From NCBI GenBank assembly GCA_017303655.1, contig JAFLCE010000019.1:1-52056 (forward strand): a DNA stretch of 52,056 nt, in the 5' to 3' direction. Of this stretch, positions 25,202 through 33,908 are shown piece after piece (within the stretch, counting starts at the first letter, position 1; every line of letters starts with the position of its first letter). The notes under the pieces were generated by a model that searched no databases, was not told the DNA's origin, and saw only the letters and a program-made list of their open reading frames with translations. The DNA is from Anaerolineae bacterium. Lineage in GTDB: Bacteria > Chloroflexota > Anaerolineae > Anaerolineales > Villigracilaceae. Position numbers and translations under genes: made by a program.

Positions 25202-25243
25202 TTAAACCACAACGTCCTGCGCTAGCAGGACGTTGTGGTTTAA
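25202..25243. terminator. Perfect 19-bp hairpin after pilin copy 1
   Basis: TTAAACCACAACGTCCTGC and its exact complement with loop GCTA. No long T-run follows, so it may act as a 3'-end stabiliser of a highly expressed message as well as a terminator. Confidence 0.7.
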
Positions 25244-25293
25244 CTCTGCAGAAACCTTAAAATTCTCCTAACATTATTGTAAAATAAAAACTA

Positions 25294-25321
25294 TTGACTC
25301 CCACCCAATTTCACGTAGAAT
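25294..25321 (+). promoter_or_regulatory. Promoter of pilin copy 2
   Basis: TTGACT, 16-bp spacer, TAGAAT, ending 60 bp before the copy 2 ATG. A block CTAACATTATTGT lies just upstream (25268-25280) and is repeated before copy 4 (26013-26025). A further TAAAAT preceded by TTG or CG occurs before copies 1, 2 and 4. Confidence 0.6.
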
Positions 25322-25380
25322 AGAAACATCGAGCGGAAATAATTTTCCGGCAACAAATTTCATAAAAGGAGTAATTAATC

Positions 25381-25536
25381 ATGTTGTTCTCACCTAAAGA
25401 AAAAGGCCAAGGTCTCGTCGAATACGCTCTCATTCTCGTTCTGGTCGCCATCGTCGTCATCGCGGCTCTCATGATCCTCGGACCGATCATTGGTAACGTC
25501 TTCAGTAAGATCAATTCTAGCCTCGGCACCGTGTAA
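25381..25536 (+). CDS. flp: Flp/Fap-type class IVb pilin, copy 2
   Basis: 51 residues, identical in protein sequence to copy 4 (MLFSPKEKGQG leader, then LVEYALILVLV core, tail NSSLGTV). 18 of the 51 codons differ from copy 4, all synonymous, and copy 2 uses more C-ending codons. AAGGAG lies 12 bases upstream of the ATG. It has its own promoter and terminator. Confidence 0.93.
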   Translation: MLFSPKEKGQGLVEYALILVLVAIVVIAALMILGPIIGNVFSKINSSLGTV

Positions 25537-25553
25537 TTTACGGTTTTAGAAAT

Positions 25554-25585
25554 AAAAAAGCTCCGTTGCAAAACGGGGCTTTTTT
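25554..25585 (+). terminator. Terminator of pilin copy 2
   Basis: AAAAAAGCTCCGTT with a GGGGCTTTTTT partner: a 14-bp stem with one mismatch. Nearly the same sequence ends copy 4 (26301-26342). Confidence 0.88.
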
Positions 25586-25740
25586 ATATTTTAAGCAAAA
25601 AAGATATTAAACTTGTACTGCTTTTATTTTGAGAGTTGACCTTACGTAATTCTTAAGTAAAAATAAGAGGAACATTGTTATTATGTAGAGTATAAATCCC
25701 TATGGGGTAGGGAAATCCTGAAGAAAGGAGGTAGTGTCTA

Positions 25741-25896
25741 ATGTTATTTTTACCCAAAGAAAAGGGCCAGGGGTTGGTTGAATATGCGTTGATCCTCGTT
25801 TTGGTTGCCATTGTTGTTATCGCGGCGCTCATGATCCTCGGTCCGATCATCGGTAATGTCTTTAGCAAACTCAATAGTAGCCTTGCCACCGTATAA
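25741..25896 (+). CDS. flp: Flp/Fap-type class IVb pilin, copy 3
   Basis: 51 residues, the most divergent copy at the ends (MLFLPKEKGQG leader, tail LNSSLATV) but identical in the central hydrophobic core. AAGGAGG precedes the ATG by about nine bases. Mature pilin would start at LVEYALI. It has its own downstream hairpin. Confidence 0.92.
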   Translation: MLFLPKEKGQGLVEYALILVLVAIVVIAALMILGPIIGNVFSKLNSSLATV

Positions 25897-25919
25897 TTAA
25901 GATAAGTAAGCAAGAATAG

Positions 25920-25961
25920 GCTCATTCACACAGAAATTTTGTGTGAGTGAGCTTGTTTTTT
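25920..25961 (+). terminator. Terminator of pilin copy 3
   Basis: GCTCATTCACACA and GTGTGAGTGAGC with an 8-base loop, then a T-rich stretch to 25961. Confidence 0.85.
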
Positions 25962-26131
25962 ATGGATTTTTTGTTCTAAAACGGAAATTTTTAATCTTCG
26001 CAGCTTTGTTAGGCTAACATTATTGTTAAGGAATACTAACTTGACCCGCTTGCAAAATCTGGCAATCGTTGTAAAATAAAATCAATCACAGGACAGTTCC
26101 TGTGAAATTCAAAAGAAAGGAGAAATTTGCC

Positions 26132-26287
26132 ATGTTGTTCTCACCTAAAGAAAAAGGACAGGGTTTGGTTGAATATGCGTTGATTCTTGTTTTGGTTGCT
26201 ATCGTTGTTATCGCGGCGCTCATGATCCTCGGCCCGATCATCGGTAACGTCTTCAGCAAGATCAATTCCAGCCTCGGCACCGTGTAA
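26132..26287 (+). CDS. flp: Flp/Fap-type class IVb pilin, copy 4
   Basis: Same 51-residue protein as copy 2. AAAGGAG precedes the ATG by seven bases, in the same AGAAATTTGCC leader as copy 1. The gene reads like a chimera of copies 1 and 2: codons in the first half follow copy 1, the end follows copy 2. The Flp subunits are assembled by the Tad machinery, whose TadZ-like component is encoded at 50841-52004; the other tad genes are outside the window. Confidence 0.94.
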   Translation: MLFSPKEKGQGLVEYALILVLVAIVVIAALMILGPIIGNVFSKINSSLGTV

Positions 26288-26300
26288 TTTACGGTTTCAG

Positions 26301-26342
26301 AAATAAAAAAGCCCCGTTTTGCAAAACGGGGCTTTTTTATTT
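26301..26342. terminator. Bidirectional terminator after pilin copy 4
   Basis: A 42-bp near-perfect palindrome: A-tract, GCCCCGTTTT, loop GC and its exact complement with T-tract. Serves pilin copy 4 and the convergent MFS gene. Confidence 0.93.
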
Positions 26343-26379
26343 CTAGTACCTTGGGCTACTCTTGTAAATTTGTCTACAC

Positions 26380-27525
26380 CTAATCATGGTGATGTGATAC
26401 GTACCAAACTGCTGCCAACCCCAAAATATTAAATATGATTGCGACAACCATAATATAGGAAAAATTTACTGCGTATAACCCCGGTGCCAGTAGTGCCCCT
26501 ACACCACGACCGATGGAATGCCCTGCCCCAGCAAAAGACAACATCGTTACCCTAGCATTTGGCATGACCTCGGTGATGAGCGGTATGATGCTGACGATGG
26601 TGAATTCAAATGTGATGTAGAACAAGAACAGGCCAATCAATGCGCCGGTCTGTGTGCGACCTATGATCGGAAGCAAGACCGCCGCAAGACAATTTGCGAT
26701 CACACCTATCCCTGAAGCACGGACTTTTCCCAGCCTGTCTACAAAGCCGAAGACCAAGCCTTCACCCCCCAATTCTGAAAGCCCGATAATGGCAGAGGCG
26801 GCTCCGAGAGCGGCGATCTGTAATTGGAAAGAATCTTCCAGCCAGATTCCAAAGGTGACGTTGACCAGTTCATTCGCGGCGGAGACCAGCAAGCCGATGG
26901 AGATCGCCACCAAAGAGACGGGTGATGTGAAGACTGCCCGAATATTTGCAAAGACGCCGCCTTCAGGGTGATTGAGCATTACAGAGTTTTTTAGGGTGAA
27001 GGCAACATAAAGAAATGCCGCTGTTCCCAAGAGTGTAAAGGTTAAAAATGGAGATGCCCAGCCAGAGCGGGCGATCAACCAGCCTACGGCGGGCACGCCT
27101 AAAATGAATGCGAATGACCATGCAAATTCGAGAATGGCAATGACACTGCCGCGCTCAGAATATGGAGTTTGGTCCGAAATGTGTGCGGTAAGGGACGGGT
27201 CGAAAAATGCCTTGCCGAACATGCTGAGGACGAGTGCAATGCCTAGCGAAGTAACGGTGGGTAGAAAAGACACCAACCCCATGGCAGATACAAAACACCC
27301 GAGACCGAGCAACATGCCGAATTTACGTCCGCGTTGCTCGATGAAGGGGATGATGAATGGGGTGAATGTGCCGAAGATGGCGCGGTTGGCAATTAACCCA
27401 GAAATGACACTTACATCGACGCCTAGACCGCGCGCGAAGACGGAAAGAAAGGGATAGATCATCCTGTGTGCGGTGTTAAGTATGACACGGATGGAGGTAT
27501 AGATCAGTAATTGGATGCGGGGCAT
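26380..27525 (-). CDS. Major facilitator superfamily transporter
   Basis: A 381-residue protein with about twelve helices. After helix 2 there is a weak motif-A-like loop (PFIEQRGRKFGMLLG), and in the second half VDRLGKVRASGIG. It begins 14 bp after the stop of the upstream membrane-protein gene and is probably transcribed with it. The substrate is unknown. Confidence 0.87.
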   Translation of the reverse strand: MPRIQLLIYTSIRVILNTAHRMIYPFLSVFARGLGVDVSVISGLIANRAIFGTFTPFIIPFIEQRGRKFGMLLGLGCFVSAMGLVSFLPTVTSLGIALVLSMFGKAFFDPSLTAHISDQTPYSERGSVIAILEFAWSFAFILGVPAVGWLIARSGWASPFLTFTLLGTAAFLYVAFTLKNSVMLNHPEGGVFANIRAVFTSPVSLVAISIGLLVSAANELVNVTFGIWLEDSFQLQIAALGAASAIIGLSELGGEGLVFGFVDRLGKVRASGIGVIANCLAAVLLPIIGRTQTGALIGLFLFYITFEFTIVSIIPLITEVMPNARVTMLSFAGAGHSIGRGVGALLAPGLYAVNFSYIMVVAIIFNILGLAAVWYVSHHHD

Positions 27526-27538
27526 GAAAGGTTTGGGG

Positions 27539-28147
27539 TCAGGAAGCAGGCTTGAGGTTGAGTAGGATGCGGGTAAGGAAATAAGCAGCGAGCCATGCCA
27601 GCAGATTCAACCCGACAAAAAATCCGATAATGACGAAGTTGCCGGAATTGAAAATGGGCGAAGGCGGCGGATGCATGATATTTTCGGCGGAAGCAAAGAT
27701 GACGCGCAGGGCAATGATGTAGAAAATATTCGCAAGTGATGTAAGCCAGGAAATGTTAAACAGCCAAAGACCTAATTGAAGCAGAATGCCTGTGACGGCG
27801 AAGATCATTGCCAGACGAAAGCGCGGCTCAGCAAGGAACAGACCGTTCCAGTTGCTTTGCATGGCAAGAATGGACAAGGGCAGATAGGTGACCCAAAAGA
27901 TGATGCCCGTGCGCCCAAGTGCGGCGCTCCAGGTGTGGAAAAGGTCACGTCGCAGGACCAGCCCTAAAAGTCCGGCGAGAGCCGCAGCGATGAAGACGAT
28001 CTCTGCTGTGAGTACCCAGGCTCCATGCAAGTATACGAGTCGCACGTTTGCTCCGAGCGATTGTTCTTCGGGTCCCAGCAAGGTGATGAAGGCGATTACA
28101 ATAAGTGTGATAAAAAGATATAAAAGATAGGGTTTAGTTTTGGGCAT
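27539..28147 (-). CDS. Six-helix membrane protein of unknown function
   Basis: A 202-residue integral membrane protein with about six helices and short loops, no recognised motif. The ATG at 28147 is chosen because TACAAT lies exactly six bases before it (leaderless start), and the longer open frame would run into the riboswitch on the other strand. A Pro-rich loop HPPPSPIFNSG lies between helices 5 and 6. It is encoded just upstream of the MFS gene. Confidence 0.75.
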   Translation of the reverse strand: MPKTKPYLLYLFITLIVIAFITLLGPEEQSLGANVRLVYLHGAWVLTAEIVFIAAALAGLLGLVLRRDLFHTWSAALGRTGIIFWVTYLPLSILAMQSNWNGLFLAEPRFRLAMIFAVTGILLQLGLWLFNISWLTSLANIFYIIALRVIFASAENIMHPPPSPIFNSGNFVIIGFFVGLNLLAWLAAYFLTRILLNLKPAS

Positions 28148-28153
28148 TTTCGA

Positions 28154-28159
28154 ATTGTA
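28154..28159 (-). promoter_or_regulatory. -10 box six bases before the start codon
   Basis: TACAAT on the minus strand followed by TCGAAA and ATG (28147). Same spacing as tlyA, ubiA-like and both C39 genes. Confidence 0.5.
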
Positions 28160-28192
28160 ACCGTATCCAAACACTTTTGTTGAATGGTTTCC

Positions 28193-28221
28193 TTGACAAT
28201 GACTGCGCCAATGGATACACT
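28193..28221 (+). promoter_or_regulatory. Promoter of the riboswitch-controlled P-type ATPase
   Basis: TTGACA (28193-28198), 17-bp spacer, TACACT (28216-28221). Transcription would start at about 28228, just before the riboswitch. Confidence 0.85.
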
Positions 28222-28225
28222 CAGT

Positions 28226-28345
28226 GCGTTTGGGGAGTAGCCGCCTGCCTTCCCCGCAGGACGCGTTGTCGTCAATCCATTGGTTGCCCAGGCGAACCAG
28301 CGGCAGCACGGACGTTTCAGACGTTTGGCGAGACCATCCACGGAG
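28226..28345 (+). ncRNA. yybP-ykoY manganese riboswitch aptamer
   Basis: The hallmark GGGGAGTAGCCG (as in E. coli mntP and alx leaders) lies near the 5' end, followed by an arm CCGCCTGC...GCAGG, the partner block GTCGTCAATCC and, at the 3' side, GGCGAGACC. The order and spacing fit the yybP-ykoY class, which binds Mn2+ and controls metal exporters, including P-type ATPases. The 3' aptamer strand GCGAGACC also forms the 5' strand of the terminator, so Mn2+ binding would prevent termination. Exact borders are approximate. Confidence 0.8.
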
Positions 28346-28366
28346 GCATGTGGTGGTCTCGTTTTT
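28329..28366 (+). terminator. Riboswitch terminator
   Basis: CGAGACCATCCAC and GTGGTGGTCTCG with one bulge, loop of eight bases, then TTTTT. It uses the last bases of the aptamer, as expected for a transcriptional switch. Confidence 0.85.
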
Positions 28367-28412
28367 GTTTGTAAAAGGCACATCTCCGAACACTCAATCT
28401 CAGGAGTCTTGC

Positions 28413-31316
28413 ATGACACATAAAGAAACAACGCCCAAAGAATTTTACGCCCTCACTGCCGAAGAAACACTCAAACACCTTGAAGTCCATGAAGAAGGCT
28501 TGAGTAGTGCCGAAGTCGAAAAGCGGCTGGCACATTATGGGCAAAATCAATTGGAGGAAGCGCCTCGCCCAGGTTTCCTCGCCTTGTTATGGAGTCAACT
28601 TAATAACTTTGTGGTTATTCTGTTGATCGTGGCTTCGGTCATTTCTGCTTTGCTTGGTGATTATGTAGAAGCCATCGCCATCATGGCGATCGTTGTATTG
28701 AATGCGGTGCTTGGTATTGTTCAGGAACAGCGTGCGGAACAGGCATTGGCTGCATTAAAAAAACTCGCCGCGCCTGAAGCACAGGTGATCCGTGATGGTT
28801 CGCGCAAATCTGTGCCTGCCTATAATCTTGTGCCGGGTGATATCGTTTTTCTTGAAGCAGGGAACTTCATCCCTGCCGACTTGCGTTTGCTTGAAGCAGT
28901 TAATCTGCGCGTGGAAGAAGCCTCCCTTACGGGCGAGTCGCTTCCGGTTCAAAAGAATGCCGCCACTGTGCTGGATAAGAACGTTCCGTTGGGTGATCGC
29001 AAGAACACCACATTTATGGGAACTGTCGTTTCTTACGGACGTGGACGTGGCGTAGTAACCAGCACTGGGATGAGTACCCAGCTTGGTCTGATTGCCACGA
29101 TGCTACAAGGTGTTGAATCTGAAGAAACTCCCTTGCAGCGCCGTCTCGACCAGTTGGGCAAATCACTGAGCATCGGTTCGCTCATTCTTGTCTTCGTTGT
29201 TTTTATTGTTGCACTCTTCAACTATACCGAGGTCAGCGGGCTTTTCTCTGACCCGCTCAATTACTTCCAAACCTTTGCCGAGCAGATCACCGAAGTCTTC
29301 ATCATCGCCATCAGCCTTGCCATTGCCGCCGTGCCCGAAGGTCTGCCCGCCGTAGTGACCATCTCCCTTGCCCTCGGTATGCGCGAGATGATCCAACGCC
29401 ACGCGCTCATCCGCAAGCTCTCTTCTGTGGAGACACTCGGTTCCGCCACCGTCATCTGTTCGGATAAGACCGGGACTCTCACTCAAAACGAGATGACAGT
29501 CACCCGCATCTGGGCTGACGGGCAGCTTGTCAGCGTTTCAGGGACCGGGTACACCCCGAAAGGGGATTTCCTCGTGGACGGCAAGCCAATGGACGTGAAA
29601 CAATACCCAGCCATTCTCTCTACTCTTTGGTTGGGCGTGTTGAATAATGACGCATTGATCGAAACCACAGGTGAGAGCGAATCCAATAAAACCTATCGCA
29701 TCGTGGGTGACCCGACCGAAGGCTCTTTGCTTGTGGCTGCTGCCAAAGCTGGCGCCATTCAACTCGATATCAAAGAAGCCTATCCGCGTGAGAACGAAGT
29801 GCCCTTCGACTCCGAACGCAAGCGTATGATCACCATCCATGATGTCACTGATCCGAGTCCCGAAGATCCTTCGCCATTCTATGATGAGAAGCATAAAGAC
29901 TGGGATGTCATCGCCATGAAAGGCGCACCTGATATCGTATTGACGCTGTGCTCGAAGTATCAGGGCATGGACGATAAACCGCGCGAAATGACCGAGGAGA
30001 TGCGCAAGAGCATCCTCGCCGCCAATGATGCTATGACCAAAGATGCCTTGCGCGTACTCGGTTTTGCCTATCGCGCTGATAAAAACATCCCCGATAACAT
30101 TGAAGAAGTGAAGACCACAGACCTTGAGAAAGACCTGGTCTTTGTTGGTTTGATGGGCATGATCGACCCGCCACGCACCGAAGTGAAACCCGCGCTCGAA
30201 AAGGCACGCCACGCGGGCATCCGCACGGTGATGATCACAGGCGATTTCCCGAACACTGCCAAAGCGATTGCTGAGTCTATCGGGTTGCTGCGACCTGGCA
30301 AAGGCGTCATGACTGGAGCCGAGCTGGACGCCATCGACGACAACCAGCTCAAGCAAGTTATTGAAGATACCGACGTCTTCGCCCGCGTTTCCCCCGAACA
30401 TAAGATGCGTATCGTAGATGCGCTTCAAGCCAACGATGAAGTTGTTGCCATGACGGGTGATGGTGTGAACGATGCGCCCGCCATCAAACGCGCTGACATT
30501 GGCGTGGCGATGGGCATCACCGGCACCGATGTTGCCAAAGGCACCGCCGACATGGTGTTGACCGATGATAACTACGCCAGCATCGTCTCTGCTGTGGAGC
30601 AAGGACGCATCATCTACTCTAACATTCGCAAGTTCGTATTCTTCCTGCTTTCTTCGAATGTCGCCGAGATCATGATCATCTTCCTTGCGACTCTTGCGGG
30701 TCTGCCCGCGCCGTTGACCGCCATCCAACTGCTGTGGCTTAACCTCATCACGGACGGTGCGCCTGCTCTGGCGCTCGCTATGGAAAAAGGTGACCCCGAT
30801 ACCATGGATCAAAAGCCGCGCGCCAAGAATGAGCCGATCGTCAACCGTTCGATGGGCATCGGCATCATCATCCAAACCATTATGCAGACGGGTGCCGTGC
30901 TAGGCGCTTTTGTGATGGGCTTGGTTTGGCATCTCGAATCGGGAGCGATCATCCCTGCGGGGTCTAACGTAATTTCGTTCGTGCTTAACCATGACTGGCG
31001 CGGCGTGGACGTACAAACTGCCGAAACGATGGCATTTGTCACGCTTTCGATGGCGGAGTTGTTCCGTGCTTACACCGTCCGCTCGGAACGCGCATCCATT
31101 TTCCAGATTGGTATTTTTTCCAACAAGTACATGCAGTATGCAGTGGGCATATCCATGACCTTGTTGATCTTAGTCTGTGCTGTGCCTTTCCTTCAGCCTA
31201 TTTTCAACACTCACTTCTTGAGTGGACGTGAATGGGGACTGGTGATCGGCTTGGCGCTTCTGCCTGCCGTAGCGGAGGAGATCACCAAATTCTTCCTGCG
31301 ACGATCGGGCAAATAA
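28413..31316 (+). CDS. P2A-type cation-transporting ATPase (probable Mn2+/Ca2+ exporter)
   Basis: A 967-residue P-type ATPase. The actuator TGES is at 173-176, the phosphorylation site DKTGT at 351-355, KGAP at 503-506 and the hinge GDGVND at 682-687. Membrane ligands match the SERCA/PMR1-like class: PEGLP at 308-312, NVAE at 749-752 and [12 protein letters not shown] at 777-788. Sequence alone would suggest Ca2+; the Mn2+ riboswitch in its leader and known yoaB-type cases favour Mn2+ export. The ATG at 28413 has AGGAG six bases upstream; the longer open frame would translate through the riboswitch. Confidence 0.95.
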   Translation: MTHKETTPKEFYALTAEETLKHLEVHEEGLSSAEVEKRLAHYGQNQLEEAPRPGFLALLWSQLNNFVVILLIVASVISALLGDYVEAIAIMAIVVLNAVLGIVQEQRAEQALAALKKLAAPEAQVIRDGSRKSVPAYNLVPGDIVFLEAGNFIPADLRLLEAVNLRVEEASLTGESLPVQKNAATVLDKNVPLGDRKNTTFMGTVVSYGRGRGVVTSTGMSTQLGLIATMLQGVESEETPLQRRLDQLGKSLSIGSLILVFVVFIVALFNYTEVSGLFSDPLNYFQTFAEQITEVFIIAISLAIAAVPEGLPAVVTISLALGMREMIQRHALIRKLSSVETLGSATVICSDKTGTLTQNEMTVTRIWADGQLVSVSGTGYTPKGDFLVDGKPMDVKQYPAILSTLWLGVLNNDALIETTGESESNKTYRIVGDPTEGSLLVAAAKAGAIQLDIKEAYPRENEVPFDSERKRMITIHDVTDPSPEDPSPFYDEKHKDWDVIAMKGAPDIVLTLCSKYQGMDDKPREMTEEMRKSILAANDAMTKDALRVLGFAYRADKNIPDNIEEVKTTDLEKDLVFVGLMGMIDPPRTEVKPALEKARHAGIRTVMITGDFPNTAKAIAESIGLLRPGKGVMTGAELDAIDDNQLKQVIEDTDVFARVSPEHKMRIVDALQANDEVVAMTGDGVNDAPAIKRADIGVAMGITGTDVAKGTADMVLTDDNYASIVSAVEQGRIIYSNIRKFVFFLLSSNVAEIMIIFLATLAGLPAPLTAIQLLWLNLITDGAPALALAMEKGDPDTMDQKPRAKNEPIVNRSMGIGIIIQTIMQTGAVLGAFVMGLVWHLESGAIIPAGSNVISFVLNHDWRGVDVQTAETMAFVTLSMAELFRAYTVRSERASIFQIGIFSNKYMQYAVGISMTLLILVCAVPFLQPIFNTHFLSGREWGLVIGLALLPAVAEEITKFFLRRSGK

Positions 31317-31324
31317 AGTTTATA

Positions 31325-31360
31325 AAAAAGTAGGTCGCGAGTTCTCGCGACCTACTTTTT
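31325..31360. terminator. Bidirectional terminator between convergent genes
   Basis: AAAAAGTAGGTCGCGAG and its complement with a 2-base loop. It overlaps the end of the zinc-ribbon gene. Confidence 0.9.
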
Positions 31361-31774
31361 CTTTTCTAAAAAGCTGTGCATATCTTTGAGTATTTGCTTC
31401 CACTCCGCTTCGGCGCTGATCTTCCTCTGCGTTTCGGAGGCACGCTTTTGCATGAGTTCCATCACACGTTCGTCTTCGCCGGCATCCAACCAGAAGCCGT
31501 GATCATTCGTGGTGCAGGCATCAAGTTTCAGGTCGTACAAGCGATATTGGAATTCATTCAGCATTGACCCGCAGTGCGGACAGGGAACCTCTGTGCGCGT
31601 TTGAAAATGGACAAGCGAACCTTTATGTATATCGTCGTCGAAGACCACATCTTCAAGTGCGTCGAGTTCATTGAAATCCAGCCACATACCGCGGCAATTC
31701 GGGCAGGCATCTACTTCGAACATGCCTTTGTAGTATTTTTTTGTAAGTTCAGAATTACATTTTGGACAATTCAT
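31352..31774 (-). CDS. Double zinc-ribbon (zf-TFIIB-type) protein
   Basis: A 140-residue protein. The N-terminal ribbon is CPKC at residues 3-6 and CPNCRGMWLDFNEL at 24-37, the pattern of the zf-TFIIB family. A second, incomplete ribbon has CPHC at about 64-67, a later single C (DACTTNDHGFWLDAGE) and a helical tail. The function is unknown; the family often has regulatory or chaperone-like proteins. I start at the ATG at 31774; the ATG at 31792 is possible. It overlaps the end of tlyA by 20 bp. Confidence 0.82.
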   Translation of the reverse strand: MNCPKCNSELTKKYYKGMFEVDACPNCRGMWLDFNELDALEDVVFDDDIHKGSLVHFQTRTEVPCPHCGSMLNEFQYRLYDLKLDACTTNDHGFWLDAGEDERVMELMQKRASETQRKISAEAEWKQILKDMHSFLEKKK

Positions 31775-32564
31775 CTTGGTTATCCAATTCATCTCTGGGG
31801 AATAAACCATTCACAAACTCTTCTACCACAGCCTCACTTGGATTCATATCCAGCCAGACTAAAAACTCGGCATTCCCTTTCGGTCCCAGCAGCGTGGATT
31901 TGACCAATCCTCGCAAACCGAAGCCTTCTGCTTTTGCAAATGTTAGCACATCCAGTAAGACCTGGCGATGCACTTCCGGGTCACGGACTACTCCATCGCC
32001 GCGCGAGACAATCTTTTTGCCTGCCTCGAATTGAGGTTTGATCAAAGCAACAATTCCACTTTGTACATTCCATTTTGCAATTACTGGCAACAGGGTTCTC
32101 AGCGAAATGAACGACGCATCTACTGTTACAAAGTCTATTTTCTCTGGCAGGGATTCAACAAAGCGTGCGTTTGTTTCTTCCATCACGACCACTCGCGGAT
32201 CGTTTCTGAGTTTCCAATGCAGGATGCCTTTGCCTACGTCGATGGCATAGACTTTCACTGCGCCATGCTGAAGCATACAATCGGTGAACCCACCTGTTGA
32301 TGAACCAACGTCCGCGCAAACAAAACCAGTTACGTCGATGTCGAATGTCTTCAGCGCGCCTTCGATCTTCTCGCCGCCGCGCGAAACGTAACGCGGACCC
32401 ATATCCACTGTCAGCGTGGCATCTGGCTGAACCGCAACAGCAGGCTTGAGCGCGACCTGACCCGCGACGCGTACTTGTCCCGCCATGATGAGGGCTTGGG
32501 CTTTGGCGCGCGAATCCGCCAATCCCTTTTCAACGAGTAGAACATCCAAACGAACTTTAGGCAT
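31755..32564 (-). CDS. tlyA: TlyA-family rRNA 2'-O-methyltransferase (S4 plus FtsJ-like)
   Basis: A 269-residue protein: S4 RNA-binding domain at about 4-65 (RLDVLLVEKGLADSRAKAQALIMAGQVRV) and an FtsJ-like methyltransferase with the SAM-binding ADVGSSTGGFTDCML at 84-98 and the Lys-Asp-Lys-Glu-type tetrad (K near 66, D166 region, K201 region). TlyA methylates 16S and 23S rRNA in mycobacteria; the family is also annotated as hemolysin. TAAAAT lies exactly six bases before the ATG (32576-32571), so the transcript is likely leaderless. Confidence 0.9.
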   Translation of the reverse strand: MPKVRLDVLLVEKGLADSRAKAQALIMAGQVRVAGQVALKPAVAVQPDATLTVDMGPRYVSRGGEKIEGALKTFDIDVTGFVCADVGSSTGGFTDCMLQHGAVKVYAIDVGKGILHWKLRNDPRVVVMEETNARFVESLPEKIDFVTVDASFISLRTLLPVIAKWNVQSGIVALIKPQFEAGKKIVSRGDGVVRDPEVHRQVLLDVLTFAKAEGFGLRGLVKSTLLGPKGNAEFLVWLDMNPSEAVVEEFVNGLFPRDELDNQDELSKM

Positions 32565-32570
32565 AGTCCT

Positions 32571-32576
32571 ATTTTA
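32571..32576 (-). promoter_or_regulatory. -10 box of tlyA six bases before the start codon
   Basis: TAAAAT, AGGACT, ATG on the minus strand. Confidence 0.45.
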
Positions 32577-32613
32577 CTGCCAGTGATGATATAAACGAGA
32601 AAACGGAGGTTGA

Positions 32614-33888
32614 ATGAAAAAACTTATTTTAGTGTTCGCCCTATGGACTTTAGCATGTGTCTCTCTACCTCTTTTCGAAACGACTCCCCTTACACCTACC
32701 GCACCTCCGCAGGAGGTATTTGAAACTCCGCGTGAACCAATCACACGCCCGTTCCCACAGCATGTGACGTATGCTCCGAATAGCATCTTGCCAGACCATC
32801 GCATACGCGAACAACTCGATGATGACCTGCGCGCATATTACGATTACTGGAAAGAGAATTATCTTGCAGAAGCAGGGATGAATGGCGACGGCATCACCAT
32901 GTACCGCGTGGTGCTTGGCAAAGACGAACCGACGCGTTCCACCACGGTTTCAGAGGGACAGGGCTATGGCATGATGATCGTGCCGATCATGGCGGGATAT
33001 GACCCCGATGCGCAGATCATCTTCGATGGATTATGGGCATTCGTGAAAGCGCATCCCAGCGAGATCGACCCGCGTCTGATGGATTGGAACGTTCCGCTGG
33101 AAGAAGGCAATGCCAGCGCCTTCGATGGGGATGCCGATATCGCTTTTGGTTTATTGCTTGCTGACGCCCAATGGGGTAGTGACGGGCGTGTGAATTACAA
33201 AGCCGAAGCTGATACTATGATCGCAGGTATCCTTGAATCTACGGTCGGACCGGAAAGTCATCTGCCAATGCTAGGGGATTGGGTCAATGTGGGCGAAGCA
33301 CAATACAATCAATTCACGCCGCGCTCATCGGACTTTATGCTGGTCAACTTCCGCGCATTTGCCAGCGCCTCGAACGATCCCGTTTGGAATGACGTTGTTG
33401 TACAAAGCCAGAATGTGATGACCGGAATTCAAGCGCAATATAGTTCCGTATCGGGTTTGATGCCTGATTTTATTGTGAATGGCGTCCCCGCACCTGCCAA
33501 CTTTTTAGAGAAAGAAACCGACGGCGCGTACAACTATAATGCCGGGCGAATTCCCTGGCGCGTTGGTGCGGATGCTCTGCTTCATGATGATGCCGCTTCC
33601 CGATCCATTGTGCAGAATATTTCGCACTGGATCGAAGCCAGTACAAACGGCGACCCGCTCAACATCCGCGCCGGGTATCAATTGAACGGTGAGCCATTGC
33701 CGAACAGCGACTACTTCACCACGTTCTTCGTTGCGCCGATGGGTGTTGCCGCCATGAACGACCCAGCCCAGCAGGCATGGTTGAATGCGATCTACGATTC
33801 TGTTTATAACAACCATATCGATTACTATGAAGACTCCATCAATTTGCTTTGTATGATGGTCATGAGCGGAAACTTCTGGTTGCCGTAA
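32614..33888 (+). CDS. Glycoside hydrolase family 8 lipoprotein
   Basis: Probable secreted endo-glucanase-type enzyme (GH8 acts on beta-1,4-glucans, xylan or chitosan). Lipobox LAC with C15, Pro/Thr linker to about residue 45, then the (alpha/alpha)6 barrel. The general acid is E114 in SEGQGYGMM and the conserved Asp cluster is AFDGDADIAFGLLLADAQWG at 169-188. Length 424 is usual. GGAGG precedes the ATG. Its substrate cannot be assigned; UbiA-type and mevalonate kinase genes follow. Confidence 0.9.
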   Translation: MKKLILVFALWTLACVSLPLFETTPLTPTAPPQEVFETPREPITRPFPQHVTYAPNSILPDHRIREQLDDDLRAYYDYWKENYLAEAGMNGDGITMYRVVLGKDEPTRSTTVSEGQGYGMMIVPIMAGYDPDAQIIFDGLWAFVKAHPSEIDPRLMDWNVPLEEGNASAFDGDADIAFGLLLADAQWGSDGRVNYKAEADTMIAGILESTVGPESHLPMLGDWVNVGEAQYNQFTPRSSDFMLVNFRAFASASNDPVWNDVVVQSQNVMTGIQAQYSSVSGLMPDFIVNGVPAPANFLEKETDGAYNYNAGRIPWRVGADALLHDDAASRSIVQNISHWIEASTNGDPLNIRAGYQLNGEPLPNSDYFTTFFVAPMGVAAMNDPAQQAWLNAIYDSVYNNHIDYYEDSINLLCMMVMSGNFWLP

Positions 33889-33896
33889 AATACAGG

Positions 33897-33902
33897 TAAA
33901 AT
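33897..33902 (+). promoter_or_regulatory. -10 box of the UbiA-type gene six bases before the start codon
   Basis: TAAAAT, AATCCT, ATG. Suggests leaderless transcription of the ubiA-like/mevalonate kinase unit. Confidence 0.5.
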
Positions 33903-33908
33903 AATCCT

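Noticed and set aside
25039-26342. Tandem repeats at the pilin locus as a CRISPR-like array
   Set aside because: The repeats are protein-coding pilin genes with different spacing; no short direct repeats with uniform spacers exist.
29538-30875. A 445-codon open frame antisense to the P-type ATPase
   Set aside because: It is a shadow of the high-confidence ATPase reading frame; no ribosome site or homology pattern supports it.
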